Shown here: piece by piece, positions 27,001-33,950 of the stretch
Numbering within the stretch: position 1 is the stretch's first letter
Layout of the letters: every line of letters starts with the position of its first letter
Origin: Streptomyces sp. NBC_00659
GTDB lineage: Bacteria; Actinomycetota; Actinomycetes; Streptomycetales; Streptomycetaceae
NCBI RefSeq assembly: GCF_036226925.1
Contig: NZ_CP109031.1
Span: 2,356,001 to 2,420,000, forward strand
Reading direction: 5' to 3'
Length of the DNA: 64,000 bases
Notes under the pieces: model-generated
Seen by the model: only the letters and a program-made list of their open reading frames with translations
Databases searched by the model: none
Told to the model about the DNA's origin: nothing
Translations under genes and position numbers: made by a program

Positions 27001-28179
27001 GTGACCGATCCGGAGAGTCCCGCCCCGATGCCCCGCGGGAGCGCCCTGCGCCGAGCCGCACCCGCGCTCCTCGGTTACGCGGCGGTGCGCGCCCTGGGCC
27101 TCGTCACGCTCGCCGTGTGGAGCGCGGCGAGAGGCGAGAGCGCCCACCGGCTGCTGTCGGGGCGCTGGGACTCGCTCTGGTACACGAGGGTCGCCGAGCT
27201 CGGCTACGGCTACGAGGTCCGCCTCCCGAACGGTGACGTGCACGCGAATCTCGCGTTCTTCCCGCTGCTGCCCTGGCTGGAGCGGATCGTCCATGCGGTG
27301 ACACCGCTGTCGTACGCGGACGCCGGGCTGCTGGTCGCCGCGGTGGCCTCGCTCGCCGCGGCCTGGGGGATCTTCGCGGTCGCCGACCACGTCCACGGCC
27401 GGCGGGCCGGGGTGTGCGCGGCGCTGGTGTGGGCGGTCCTGCCCGTCGGCGTCGTGCAGTCGATGGCGTACAGCGAGTCACTGTTCACCGCGCTCGCCGC
27501 GTGGTCGCTGTACGCGGTGCTGACCGGCCGCTGGCTGACCGCCGGGCTGCTCGCCGCGTTCGCCGGGCTGACCCGGCCGGTGGGAGTCGCCGTGGTCGCG
27601 GCCCTGTGGGTGGCGGCGATTAGCTCGTTCGTGGGAGAACACCGGCGCGGCGGAAGCATGCCCCGGACGGACGGCGCGCGTCCGTGGCGGCGCGCCCTCG
27701 CCATGATCATCGCGCCGCTGGGCGCCGCCGGTTACGTGCTGTGGGTGGGCCGGCGCACGGGCAGGGGCCCGCTCGGCTATCTCGACGTCCAGGCGGGGTG
27801 GCGCAACGGCTTCGACGGCGGTTACGCCTTCGGGCGCTTCGTGGCCGAGAAGTTCACCTCGTTCCCGTCCGCCCTGGCCGGTGCCGCCCTGATCGCCGGA
27901 GTCGTGCTCGTCCTGTCGCTCTACGTGACATGCGTGCGCCAGGGGCAGCCGCCGGCCCTCCTGGTCTACACGGGGATCGTCGTCGCGCTCGCCCTGTGCG
28001 CGTCGAGCTACTTCGGCTCGAAGCCGCGCCTGCTGCTCCCCGCCTTCCCGCTCCTGTTCCCTCTCGCCAGGGCCCTGGCGAGGCTGCGTACCTCCAGGTC
28101 GGCACTGGTCGTCGGGGGCGTCGCGGTGGCCTCGGCGGCGTACGGGGCCTTCTGGCTGAACGGCTCAGGACCTCCCTGA
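27001..28179 (+). CDS. Mannosyltransferase-family (PIG-V-like/GT39-like) membrane protein
   Basis: A 392-residue protein with about nine or ten membrane helices. The first extracytoplasmic loop has GRWDSLWYTRVAELGY, the WD.xWY signature of PIG-V-like polyprenyl-phosphate-dependent mannosyltransferases, followed by NLAFFPLLPWL. It probably adds a sugar from a lipid carrier to an extracellular acceptor. GTG 27001 is favoured by the -10 box just upstream; ATG 27028 with GGAGA before it is an alternative. Confidence 0.82.
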   Translation: MTDPESPAPMPRGSALRRAAPALLGYAAVRALGLVTLAVWSAARGESAHRLLSGRWDSLWYTRVAELGYGYEVRLPNGDVHANLAFFPLLPWLERIVHAVTPLSYADAGLLVAAVASLAAAWGIFAVADHVHGRRAGVCAALVWAVLPVGVVQSMAYSESLFTALAAWSLYAVLTGRWLTAGLLAAFAGLTRPVGVAVVAALWVAAISSFVGEHRRGGSMPRTDGARPWRRALAMIIAPLGAAGYVLWVGRRTGRGPLGYLDVQAGWRNGFDGGYAFGRFVAEKFTSFPSALAGAALIAGVVLVLSLYVTCVRQGQPPALLVYTGIVVALALCASSYFGSKPRLLLPAFPLLFPLARALARLRTSRSALVVGGVAVASAAYGAFWLNGSGPP

Positions 28180-28417
28180 CCCGCCCGGCGACACCCCGCG
28201 CGGGACCGGTGAGCGGGCGGCGAATTCCACACCATCACCCGGTGAACGAATATAAAAGTGCCATAAAATCGAAGACCCTCGGAGACCAATGGAATTGAAG
28301 GCTCCGTGGTCACGGGATTAGCGATTCATTGGAAATGAACATGATCCTGAGAGGAATCCCACATCACATCGTCATCACAAACCGAGTGAATCGGCCTGGA
28401 ACGCAGCTCACTCGCTG
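28180..28417. other. AT-rich intergenic spacer
   Basis: About 240 bases that become unusually AT-rich from roughly 28240 to 28385. No gene or strong hairpin is seen; it ends at the PAP2 promoter. Confidence 0.4.
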
Positions 28418-28423
28418 TAACGT
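28418..28423 (+). promoter_or_regulatory. Candidate leaderless promoter -10 box (TAACGT)
   Basis: TAACGT is 7 bases upstream of GTG 28431 and no SD lies between, so the mRNA is probably leaderless. Confidence 0.55.
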
Positions 28424-28430
28424 CGATTGA

Positions 28431-29477
28431 GTGCGTACCGAACGAAACCTCACCCGTCTGGACCGGGTCTTCGCCCGGCTGGACCGTGAGCCGGAACGAC
28501 CGGCCCACATCGATGTGCCGAAGATGAGTCGGCACAGGGTTGTCCTCTTCGCGGCGACCCTGGCCTTCTACCTGGCGATCGTGTGGGCCGTGGCGATCAC
28601 GTCGTGGCTGGTCCGGTTCGACTGGCAGGTCATGTTCTTCCGGCCCTACCAGCAGTGGCCGGAGATCCACGCGTTCCTGGACTACTACGTGGTGCTCGGC
28701 CAGCGCGGCCCCACCGCGGTGATGGTCGCCGCGTGGCTGGGCTGGCGCTCCTGGCGCCAGCACACACTGCGCCCGCTGCTCACCCTGGGCGCGTCCCTGC
28801 TGCTGCTCAACCTCACGGTCGGCGCGGCCAAGCTCGGCATGGGCCGTCTCGGCCCGCACTACGCCATCACCATCGGCTCGAACGAGATGGGCCTGGGCGG
28901 CGATATATTTCCGTCGGGCCACACCGCCAACGCCGTCGTGACCTGGGGAATCCTGGCCTATCTGGCGTCGACCCCGAGAGCCAGACGCTGGCTCTCGGCG
29001 CTGTCCGCCGTGGTCTCGCTGGGCGTCGGCCTCACCACCGTCTACCTGGGTACGCACTGGCTGAGCGATGTCCTGCTGGGCTGGGCCGCGGGTCTGCTGA
29101 TCCTGCTGGCGCTGCCCTGGTGCGAGCCGCTGATCGCGCGCTCCGAGGCCGGGATCTTCGCACTTCGCGATCTGTGGCGCACCCGCACCCGTCGCGGCCG
29201 TACCGTGCCCGCGCCGGCCCCCTCTCCGGTCCCCGCACCGGTCCTGTCCCCGCAGGCCGTCGCGGTGGACAGCGAGATGCCGGCCCGCGGGGCCGTCGCC
29301 TCCCGTCCGCCCAGATCCCCCGCCCACCTGGCGCCGGGCCCGCACACCGCCCGCTCGGAACGCACCCCGGTGACACCGGCGGGCAGTCGCCGTCCGGCGC
29401 ACCCGGACCGCCCGCCCCACCCGGACCGTCCGGCGCGCGCGGCCGCCGCGACGGCCCGCCCGCTGACGGGCGGCTGA
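28431..29477 (+). CDS. PAP2-family membrane phosphatase
   Basis: A 348-residue protein with about six membrane helices. PAP2 motifs: KLGMGRLGP (motif 1, near residue 137), FPSGHT (motif 2, near 162) and YLGTHWLSDVLLG (motif 3, near 204), with both catalytic His and the Asp present. A disordered Pro/Arg/Ala-rich tail of about 90 residues follows. It should dephosphorylate a lipid phosphate such as phosphatidic acid or undecaprenyl pyrophosphate at the outer membrane face. GTG start with leaderless-type promoter. Confidence 0.88.
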   Translation: MRTERNLTRLDRVFARLDREPERPAHIDVPKMSRHRVVLFAATLAFYLAIVWAVAITSWLVRFDWQVMFFRPYQQWPEIHAFLDYYVVLGQRGPTAVMVAAWLGWRSWRQHTLRPLLTLGASLLLLNLTVGAAKLGMGRLGPHYAITIGSNEMGLGGDIFPSGHTANAVVTWGILAYLASTPRARRWLSALSAVVSLGVGLTTVYLGTHWLSDVLLGWAAGLLILLALPWCEPLIARSEAGIFALRDLWRTRTRRGRTVPAPAPSPVPAPVLSPQAVAVDSEMPARGAVASRPPRSPAHLAPGPHTARSERTPVTPAGSRRPAHPDRPPHPDRPARAAAATARPLTGG

Positions 29478-29515
29478 GAACTGCGGGGCCGGTACGCACA
29501 GCCTCTCCCCGCACA

Positions 29516-29552
29516 GTGAAGGCCCCCGGCTCGTCGAGCCGGGGGCCTTCAC
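29516..29552. terminator. Strong bidirectional terminator hairpin
   Basis: An 18-bp perfect inverted repeat (29516-29533 with 29535-29552), gtgaaggcccccggctcg and its complement, downstream of the PAP2 gene. Confidence 0.85.
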
Positions 29553-29627
29553 ACGTCGTGGCGCGGCACTCGGCCGCGCTCGGCACGCCGCCGGCCGAAC
29601 GGGCCGCGGTCCGCCGGGGCGGGGCGC

Positions 29628-29843
29628 TCAGCCCTTCCAGCAGCGCGTCACCGTGCCGTCCGTGACCTCGAAGTTGAGCCGCCCCACCAGGTACTCCATG
29701 GTGATGATCGCGCCGTGGGGCAACGTGCGGACCGTCGGCCAGCCTTGCTCCTGCGCACGCTCCCGCGCCCTGCTCACCTCCATCCCGACATAGCTCTCCG
29801 GACTGTCCTGCGGCTCTGCGTGAGAGGGGGGAATGGGTGCCAT
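29628..29843 (-). CDS. Peptidase inhibitor I78-family protein
   Basis: A 71-residue protein: VGMEVSRARERAQEQGWP then TVRTLPHGAIITMEY and LVGRLNFEVTDGTVTRCWKG, which is the I78 inhibitor pattern (A..A...G...R...PG..VT....RLN). Related proteins inhibit subtilisin-like or S1 peptidases. There is no signal peptide, so it would act in the cytoplasm. ATG 29843 is chosen because a TAACGT -10 box ends 8 bases upstream on the minus strand, giving a leaderless mRNA. Confidence 0.8.
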   Translation of the reverse strand: MAPIPPSHAEPQDSPESYVGMEVSRARERAQEQGWPTVRTLPHGAIITMEYLVGRLNFEVTDGTVTRCWKG

Positions 29844-30283
29844 GACCGCCACGTTAGGCGGCACGCCCTGGTGGTGGAAGCCCGATCGGCGACGAAGCGT
29901 CACCTGTCCCCCGCCGGTCACACTTCTGTCACAGGATCACGACACGTGTTTCGCCGAACTCGATCTCCCGTATGAAGGGTTCCTTCGGTGTTCCGCACGC
30001 CTTCGAACGTAATTCTGAGTCGTCGTCCGGACGTCCCGAATAACCCGGCGAAATGGCCGGAGCGGGGGTCGGCCCGTGCCCGGCGGCGGATTTCCCTATC
30101 CGGTCGGCTCCGATTACGGCACGCTCCGCGGAAGCTGACGCCGCATAGGAAATGCACGCTTCGATCACAGAACCCCCGCACGTTCCTCGGCCGGCACCCG
30201 GGACTTCCGCCACGGCACCCGGACCGTGACCGGCGCCCCCTCGGGACCCGGTCTCAGGCCCTGGCTTCCCGGGCCCCGGCCGC
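29844..30283. other. Intergenic region between I78 and WYL genes
   Basis: About 440 bases. The only signals seen are the I78 -10 box at 29851-29856 and its likely promoter; the rest has no credible gene or hairpin. Confidence 0.35.
29851..29856 (-). promoter_or_regulatory. Candidate leaderless promoter -10 box (TAACGT) for I78 gene
   Basis: On the minus strand TAACGT is followed by 7 bases and then the ATG at 29843, with no SD. Spacing is the same as before the PAP2 start. Confidence 0.55.
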
Positions 30284-31300
30284 TCAGGCACCGGCTTCTC
30301 GGGGCCCTGTCTCTCCAGCGCCCGGGACCACCGGTCCCGGCCTCTCCAGCGCCCGGGACAACCGGTCCCGGGCCGCCCTCATCGCGTCGCCGAGTTCGGC
30401 GGGCTCCAGGATCTCGAACTCGAAGCCCGTCATCATCACGTGGATGACCATGACATCGAGGCTCGGCGCCCCGGTGCGCAGGAGGCAGCTGTCCTTCCCC
30501 AAGGCCTCCAGGGTCCCGGCCGAGGGTGAGATCCGCGCGGCGGCCTGCTCCAGCGGCACCAGCAGCCGGACGACGGCGTTCGTCGCGTAGGCGCCGGTGG
30601 AGACGCCCTTGGAGACGTACTCGGCCAGATTCTCGGCCGGTGGCGTACGGGGCGTGAAGCGCGGCCCGTGCGGCGGCCTGGGCGTGATGCGGTCGGCCCG
30701 GAACGTACGCCAGTCGTCGCGGTCGACGTCCCAGGCGACCAGGTACCAGCGGTGCTCGGTGCACACCAGCCGGTACGGCTCGACGGTACGGCGCGTCGCG
30801 GAGCCCCCGTGATCGCGGTACTCGAAGCGCAGCCGCTCGCTGTCACGGCAGGCGTTGGCCAGTTCGGTGAGGACGGCGGGGTCGACGGCGGAGGTCCCCG
30901 GACCGCGCAGCATCGGCACGGTGAAGGCGTTCAGCGCGCCGACCCTGCGCCGCAGGCGGCTCGGCAGGACCTGTTCCAGCTTGGCGAGCGCGCGGACGGA
31001 GGACTCGCCGATGCCCTCGATGCCCTGCCCGGCCGCCGTGCGCAGCCCTACGGCCACCGCGACGGCCTCGTCGTCGTCCAGGAGCAGCGGCGGCAGCTCG
31101 GCCCCGGCGCCGAGCTGGTAACCGCCGCCCGTACCCGGGCTGGCGTTGACGGGATAGCCCAGCTCGCGCAGCCGCTCCACGTCACGGCGGACGGTGCGCG
31201 CGGTGACGCCCAGCCGCCCGGCGAGATCCGCGCCCGACCACTCGCGGTGGGCCTGGAGCAGTGAGAGCAGGCGCAGCAGTCGTGCGGATGTCTCCAACAT
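30284..31300 (-). CDS. WYL-domain transcriptional regulator (YafY-like)
   Basis: A 338-residue protein with an HTH_11 winged helix (residues 5-58, LAGRLGVTARTVRRDVERLRELGYPV), a WYL domain near 145-215 (EPYRLVCTEHRWYLVAWDVDRDDWRTFRADRI) and a WCX C-terminal extension ending near residue 315. Such proteins bind nucleotide-like or nucleic-acid ligands and regulate stress or defence genes. A 37-bp palindrome lies 14 bases upstream of the start and probably serves as its operator. A 31-bp duplication at 30311-30372 encodes the tail. Confidence 0.88.
   Translation of the reverse strand: MLETSARLLRLLSLLQAHREWSGADLAGRLGVTARTVRRDVERLRELGYPVNASPGTGGGYQLGAGAELPPLLLDDDEAVAVAVGLRTAAGQGIEGIGESSVRALAKLEQVLPSRLRRRVGALNAFTVPMLRGPGTSAVDPAVLTELANACRDSERLRFEYRDHGGSATRRTVEPYRLVCTEHRWYLVAWDVDRDDWRTFRADRITPRPPHGPRFTPRTPPAENLAEYVSKGVSTGAYATNAVVRLLVPLEQAAARISPSAGTLEALGKDSCLLRTGAPSLDVMVIHVMMTGFEFEILEPAELGDAMRAARDRLSRALERPGPVVPGAGETGPREAGA
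30311..30372. repeat. 31-bp tandem duplication in WYL C-terminus
   Basis: Two adjacent 31-bp copies (starting 30311 and 30342) with one mismatch near the middle. Because 31 is not a multiple of 3 the two copies are read in different frames within the non-conserved tail. Confidence 0.8.
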
Positions 31301-31313
31301 GCCGCCGAGTCTG

Positions 31314-31350
31314 CCAGCGCTTGCGGACAGATACTGTCCGCAAGCGCTGG
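31314..31350. promoter_or_regulatory. 37-bp perfect palindrome upstream of WYL gene
   Basis: CCAGCGCTTGCGGACAG, spacer ata, then the exact complement (17+3+17). It lies between the SBP stop and WYL start; likely WYL operator, possibly also a terminator for the SBP gene, but there is no T-tract. Confidence 0.6.
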
Positions 31351-31377
31351 GACGTTCTTGGCGCTGGGACGTTCTTC
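31345..31377. repeat. Two direct repeats of 16 bp
   Basis: gcgctgggacgttctt occurs at 31345-31360 and 31362-31377. The first overlaps the palindrome arm; the second overlaps the SBP stop codon. Confidence 0.75.
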
Positions 31378-32656
31378 AGGGCCGGTAGGCGATCTGCGGT
31401 ACGTCGAAGCAGTTCGTGTTCATGTCGCCCTGGGTGACCCAGCCCCTGCCGTCGCGCCAGCGGGCCACCGAGAGGCACGTCCGACGCGTTCCGGGCGGCT
31501 CGGCCAGGCGCTCGTAGGTGACGGGGAGCAGCAGCCCGCCCGCGGTGTAGGGCGTGCCCCGGTTCATGAACGCGTCGACGCACGCCCGGGTGATGCCCGT
31601 CCGGACGCAGGACTTCGCCGCGTCCGTGAACCACCGCGCCGCCGCCCAGCCCTCGAGCTGCCACTGGGAACGGGTCGGCAGGGCCTTGGTCGCGTCGCGG
31701 AACGCCCGTACGGCGCCGTCGTCCGTGTCCTCGTAGTTCCGGCTCGACCCCGTGGCCCACAGCGCGTTGCGGCAGCGCGGCGCGTCCTTGTAGTCCTCGG
31801 GCACGGTGGACGTCCAGTTCTGGACGTTGGTCACCTTGGCGGTGACGTGGGCGCCGACAGCGTCCATGGCCTTGCACAGCTGGGCGTTTCCGTGGGTGTC
31901 GACGGCGTCGAAGACGAGGTCGACACCCTGCGCCTTCAGGTCGGCCGCGGCGGCCCGGAAGTCGGGCAGCGCGAAGTCGACCTGTTCGGTGACGACCCGG
32001 TAGCCCTCGGCCCTGAGCCCCTCGGTGACCAGCCGGGCGTAGGCGGCGGAGGCGGACTGGTTGTAGGAGACGACGGCGGCCGTGCGGGCGCCGTGGACGC
32101 GCTTGAAGTAGCGGTAGACCTCGGTGCCGCCGTAGAGCTCGCCGTTCCAGCCGGGCGTGCCGTCGCGCGGCGCGAGGCTGCCGTAGATCCCGTACAGGTG
32201 CGGGTAGGTGTCGTACGCGGCGCCGATGGGCTGGCCGCCGATGTCGGGCACGCCCGCGCGGGACACCTGGGAGGCGCCCGCGTAGTCGAACGCGGTCGTC
32301 GCGACGAGGGCGACGACCTTGTCCTGTTCGATCAGCCGTTGCACGCAGGCGCTGTTGCCGACGCCGCTGCCGCCGTCGTCGCAGAGCCTCACCTCGACCG
32401 GCCGTCCGCCGATGCCGCCCCGGGCGTCGAGCCGGTCGAACCAGGCCTTCGCCCCGTCACGCGGTCCCGTGAACGCGGAGGCGCCGACGGGGCTGGTGGC
32501 GCTGCTGATGATGCCGACGCGGATCGGCGCGGCGGATTCCCGGGGCGTGGGCGTGGCGCGGTTCTCGAAGTCGCTCTCGGGGAGCCGGCTGCCGCAGGCC
32601 GTGCCGAGCAGGAGCAGCAGGCCCGCGACGGCGGCGCCCGTCGCTGTGCGCCGCAC
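31376..32656 (-). CDS. Branched-chain amino acid-type ABC transporter substrate-binding lipoprotein
   Basis: A 426-residue protein with a lipobox LGTAC near residue 21 and a type I periplasmic-binding fold (Leu/Ile/Val-binding family): IRVGIISSATSPVGASAFTGPRDGAKAWFDRL is the N-terminal motif, with ARTAAVVSYNQSA in the second lobe. It is the extracellular solute receptor for the LivHM-G and LivF proteins encoded divergently. GTG 32656 lies 6 bases after the stop of the upstream lipoprotein gene, so the two form an operon. Ligand unknown. Confidence 0.9.
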   Translation of the reverse strand: MRRTATGAAVAGLLLLLGTACGSRLPESDFENRATPTPRESAAPIRVGIISSATSPVGASAFTGPRDGAKAWFDRLDARGGIGGRPVEVRLCDDGGSGVGNSACVQRLIEQDKVVALVATTAFDYAGASQVSRAGVPDIGGQPIGAAYDTYPHLYGIYGSLAPRDGTPGWNGELYGGTEVYRYFKRVHGARTAAVVSYNQSASAAYARLVTEGLRAEGYRVVTEQVDFALPDFRAAAADLKAQGVDLVFDAVDTHGNAQLCKAMDAVGAHVTAKVTNVQNWTSTVPEDYKDAPRCRNALWATGSSRNYEDTDDGAVRAFRDATKALPTRSQWQLEGWAAARWFTDAAKSCVRTGITRACVDAFMNRGTPYTAGGLLLPVTYERLAEPPGTRRTCLSVARWRDGRGWVTQGDMNTNCFDVPQIAYRP

Positions 32657-32662
32657 CGCTGA

Positions 32663-33202
32663 TCAGCAGCCCGGGACGGGACTCGACGACCCGTTGCCGC
32701 TCAGCTGCACCAGCGCGCAGAGCGTCTTGACGGAGACCTTCCAGGTGCCGTTCTGCTCGACGGCCGTCCCGGAGGCGTTCGGCAGGGCGGTGGCGCCGTT
32801 CAGGGTCAGCGTGTAGGTCACGTCCGCCCCGGTCGGCGAGGTGAACTCGATCTTCTCCACGTTCGCCTTCACCTGCTGGCCGCGCTGGTCGCCGTTGAAG
32901 CCCTGGAGCAGCGGCGCCATCTGGTCGCCGTTCTGCAGGACTGCCTGCTTCTCCTTCGCGGAGACGGCCGGGTCGAAGAACTTCTCCCAGTTCTGCCTGA
33001 TCTCCTGCTGGGCCGCCGCCGGGTCGGCCGGAGCCGTGGCGGACGGCACGCCGGTGGACCGGTCCACCGAGGGTGTGGGCGAGGCGGAACCTCCGCCGCC
33101 GCTGTCGTCGCTGCACGCCGTGAGGGCCGCGGCGAGGACGAGTACCGCCGCCACCGCCACTCCCCCGACGTTCCCCCGCCTGAGGTCGCTCCCGAGAACC
33201 AT
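32663..33202 (-). CDS. MTB12-like lipoprotein
   Basis: A 179-residue lipoprotein (lipobox LTAC near residue 29) with a Ser/Pro linker and a C-terminal domain that resembles mycobacterial low-molecular-weight antigen MTB12, e.g. VTYTLTLNGATALPNASGTAVEQNGTWKVSVKTLCALVQLSGN. Its role is unknown, but it is in the operon of the substrate-binding protein and may sit beside it at the membrane. ATG 33202 (MVLGSDL) is preferred over upstream starts because it precedes the signal peptide; SD is modest (ggtgag). Confidence 0.7.
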   Translation of the reverse strand: MVLGSDLRRGNVGGVAVAAVLVLAAALTACSDDSGGGGSASPTPSVDRSTGVPSATAPADPAAAQQEIRQNWEKFFDPAVSAKEKQAVLQNGDQMAPLLQGFNGDQRGQQVKANVEKIEFTSPTGADVTYTLTLNGATALPNASGTAVEQNGTWKVSVKTLCALVQLSGNGSSSPVPGC

Positions 33203-33324
33203 CTGGCTCACCACCGGGTGTCGGTCCGGGCCGGAAGCGCCCGGTGCTTTCAGGGTCAGCTTCCAGAAGGCATAGTGCAAGCCATCGGCTGACATGGACA
33301 GATACCCGACGTGTGGGAGTCCGG

Positions 33325-33939
33325 ATGCGGACAGCTCGACTGCGGAGCGTGCACCCCGTCCAGTGGGCCGGCTGGGCCGCGCTGGCCGCCGGCGCGGTGC
33401 TGTGCGTCATCGGCTGGTACGGCATCTCGGGTGAGCGGTACGCGGAACGTCAGCTGCCCTACCTCGCCTCCTGCACGGTGCCCGGTGCCGCGCTGATCAT
33501 CGCCGGCGCGGTGCTGCTCGCCCAGGGCCGGAACGCCTCGGCGGCGGCGCGCGTCGAGGAGCTGTACGGGCTGCTGGTGGCCGCCGGGGCCGCCGACGCC
33601 GAGGAGCCGGGGCCGGCGGCGGCCGGGCCCCTGGCCGTCAGCGGCGACCTCCTCATGGTGCCCGGCGGCACCCTGTACCACCGCGCGGACTGCCCGCTGG
33701 TCGCCGGGAAGCCGGAGGCACTGCCGGCCGACTCGCGCGTCCTCGCGAGCGGGGACCTGGGACCGTGCCCGATCTGCGAGCCCGACGCCGAGGACGACGC
33801 CTCCACCGCCGAGCCGCCCTCCCCCTCCCCCGCCGCCGCGGGCCCGCCCCTCGCCGAACGGCCGGCCGCTCTCGATCGCCCGTCCACGCCCGATGGCCCG
33901 ACCGCCCCCGAGCGTCCCTCCGCCGGTCCCGACGACTGA
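33325..33939 (+). CDS. Two-TM membrane protein with Cys cluster
   Basis: A 204-residue protein with two membrane helices at about 11-28 and 44-66 and a cytoplasmic C-terminus. The soluble part has YHRADCPLVAG and, 25 residues on, GPCPIC: together His, Cys and CxxC could bind a metal or undergo redox chemistry. A Pro/Ser/Ala-rich tail follows. It is 11 bases before the LivHMG fusion and so is probably in that operon. GGGAG lies 5 bases before ATG 33325. I do not recognise a named family. Confidence 0.75.
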   Translation: MRTARLRSVHPVQWAGWAALAAGAVLCVIGWYGISGERYAERQLPYLASCTVPGAALIIAGAVLLAQGRNASAAARVEELYGLLVAAGAADAEEPGPAAAGPLAVSGDLLMVPGGTLYHRADCPLVAGKPEALPADSRVLASGDLGPCPICEPDAEDDASTAEPPSPSPAAAGPPLAERPAALDRPSTPDGPTAPERPSAGPDD

Positions 33940-33950
33940 GGTCCTCGCCG

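Noticed and set aside
29628-29843. I78 inhibitor as the partner of the streptogrisins at 16924-20348
   Set aside because: It is 9 kb away, lacks a signal peptide and so is on the other side of the membrane from those proteases; a functional link is unsupported.
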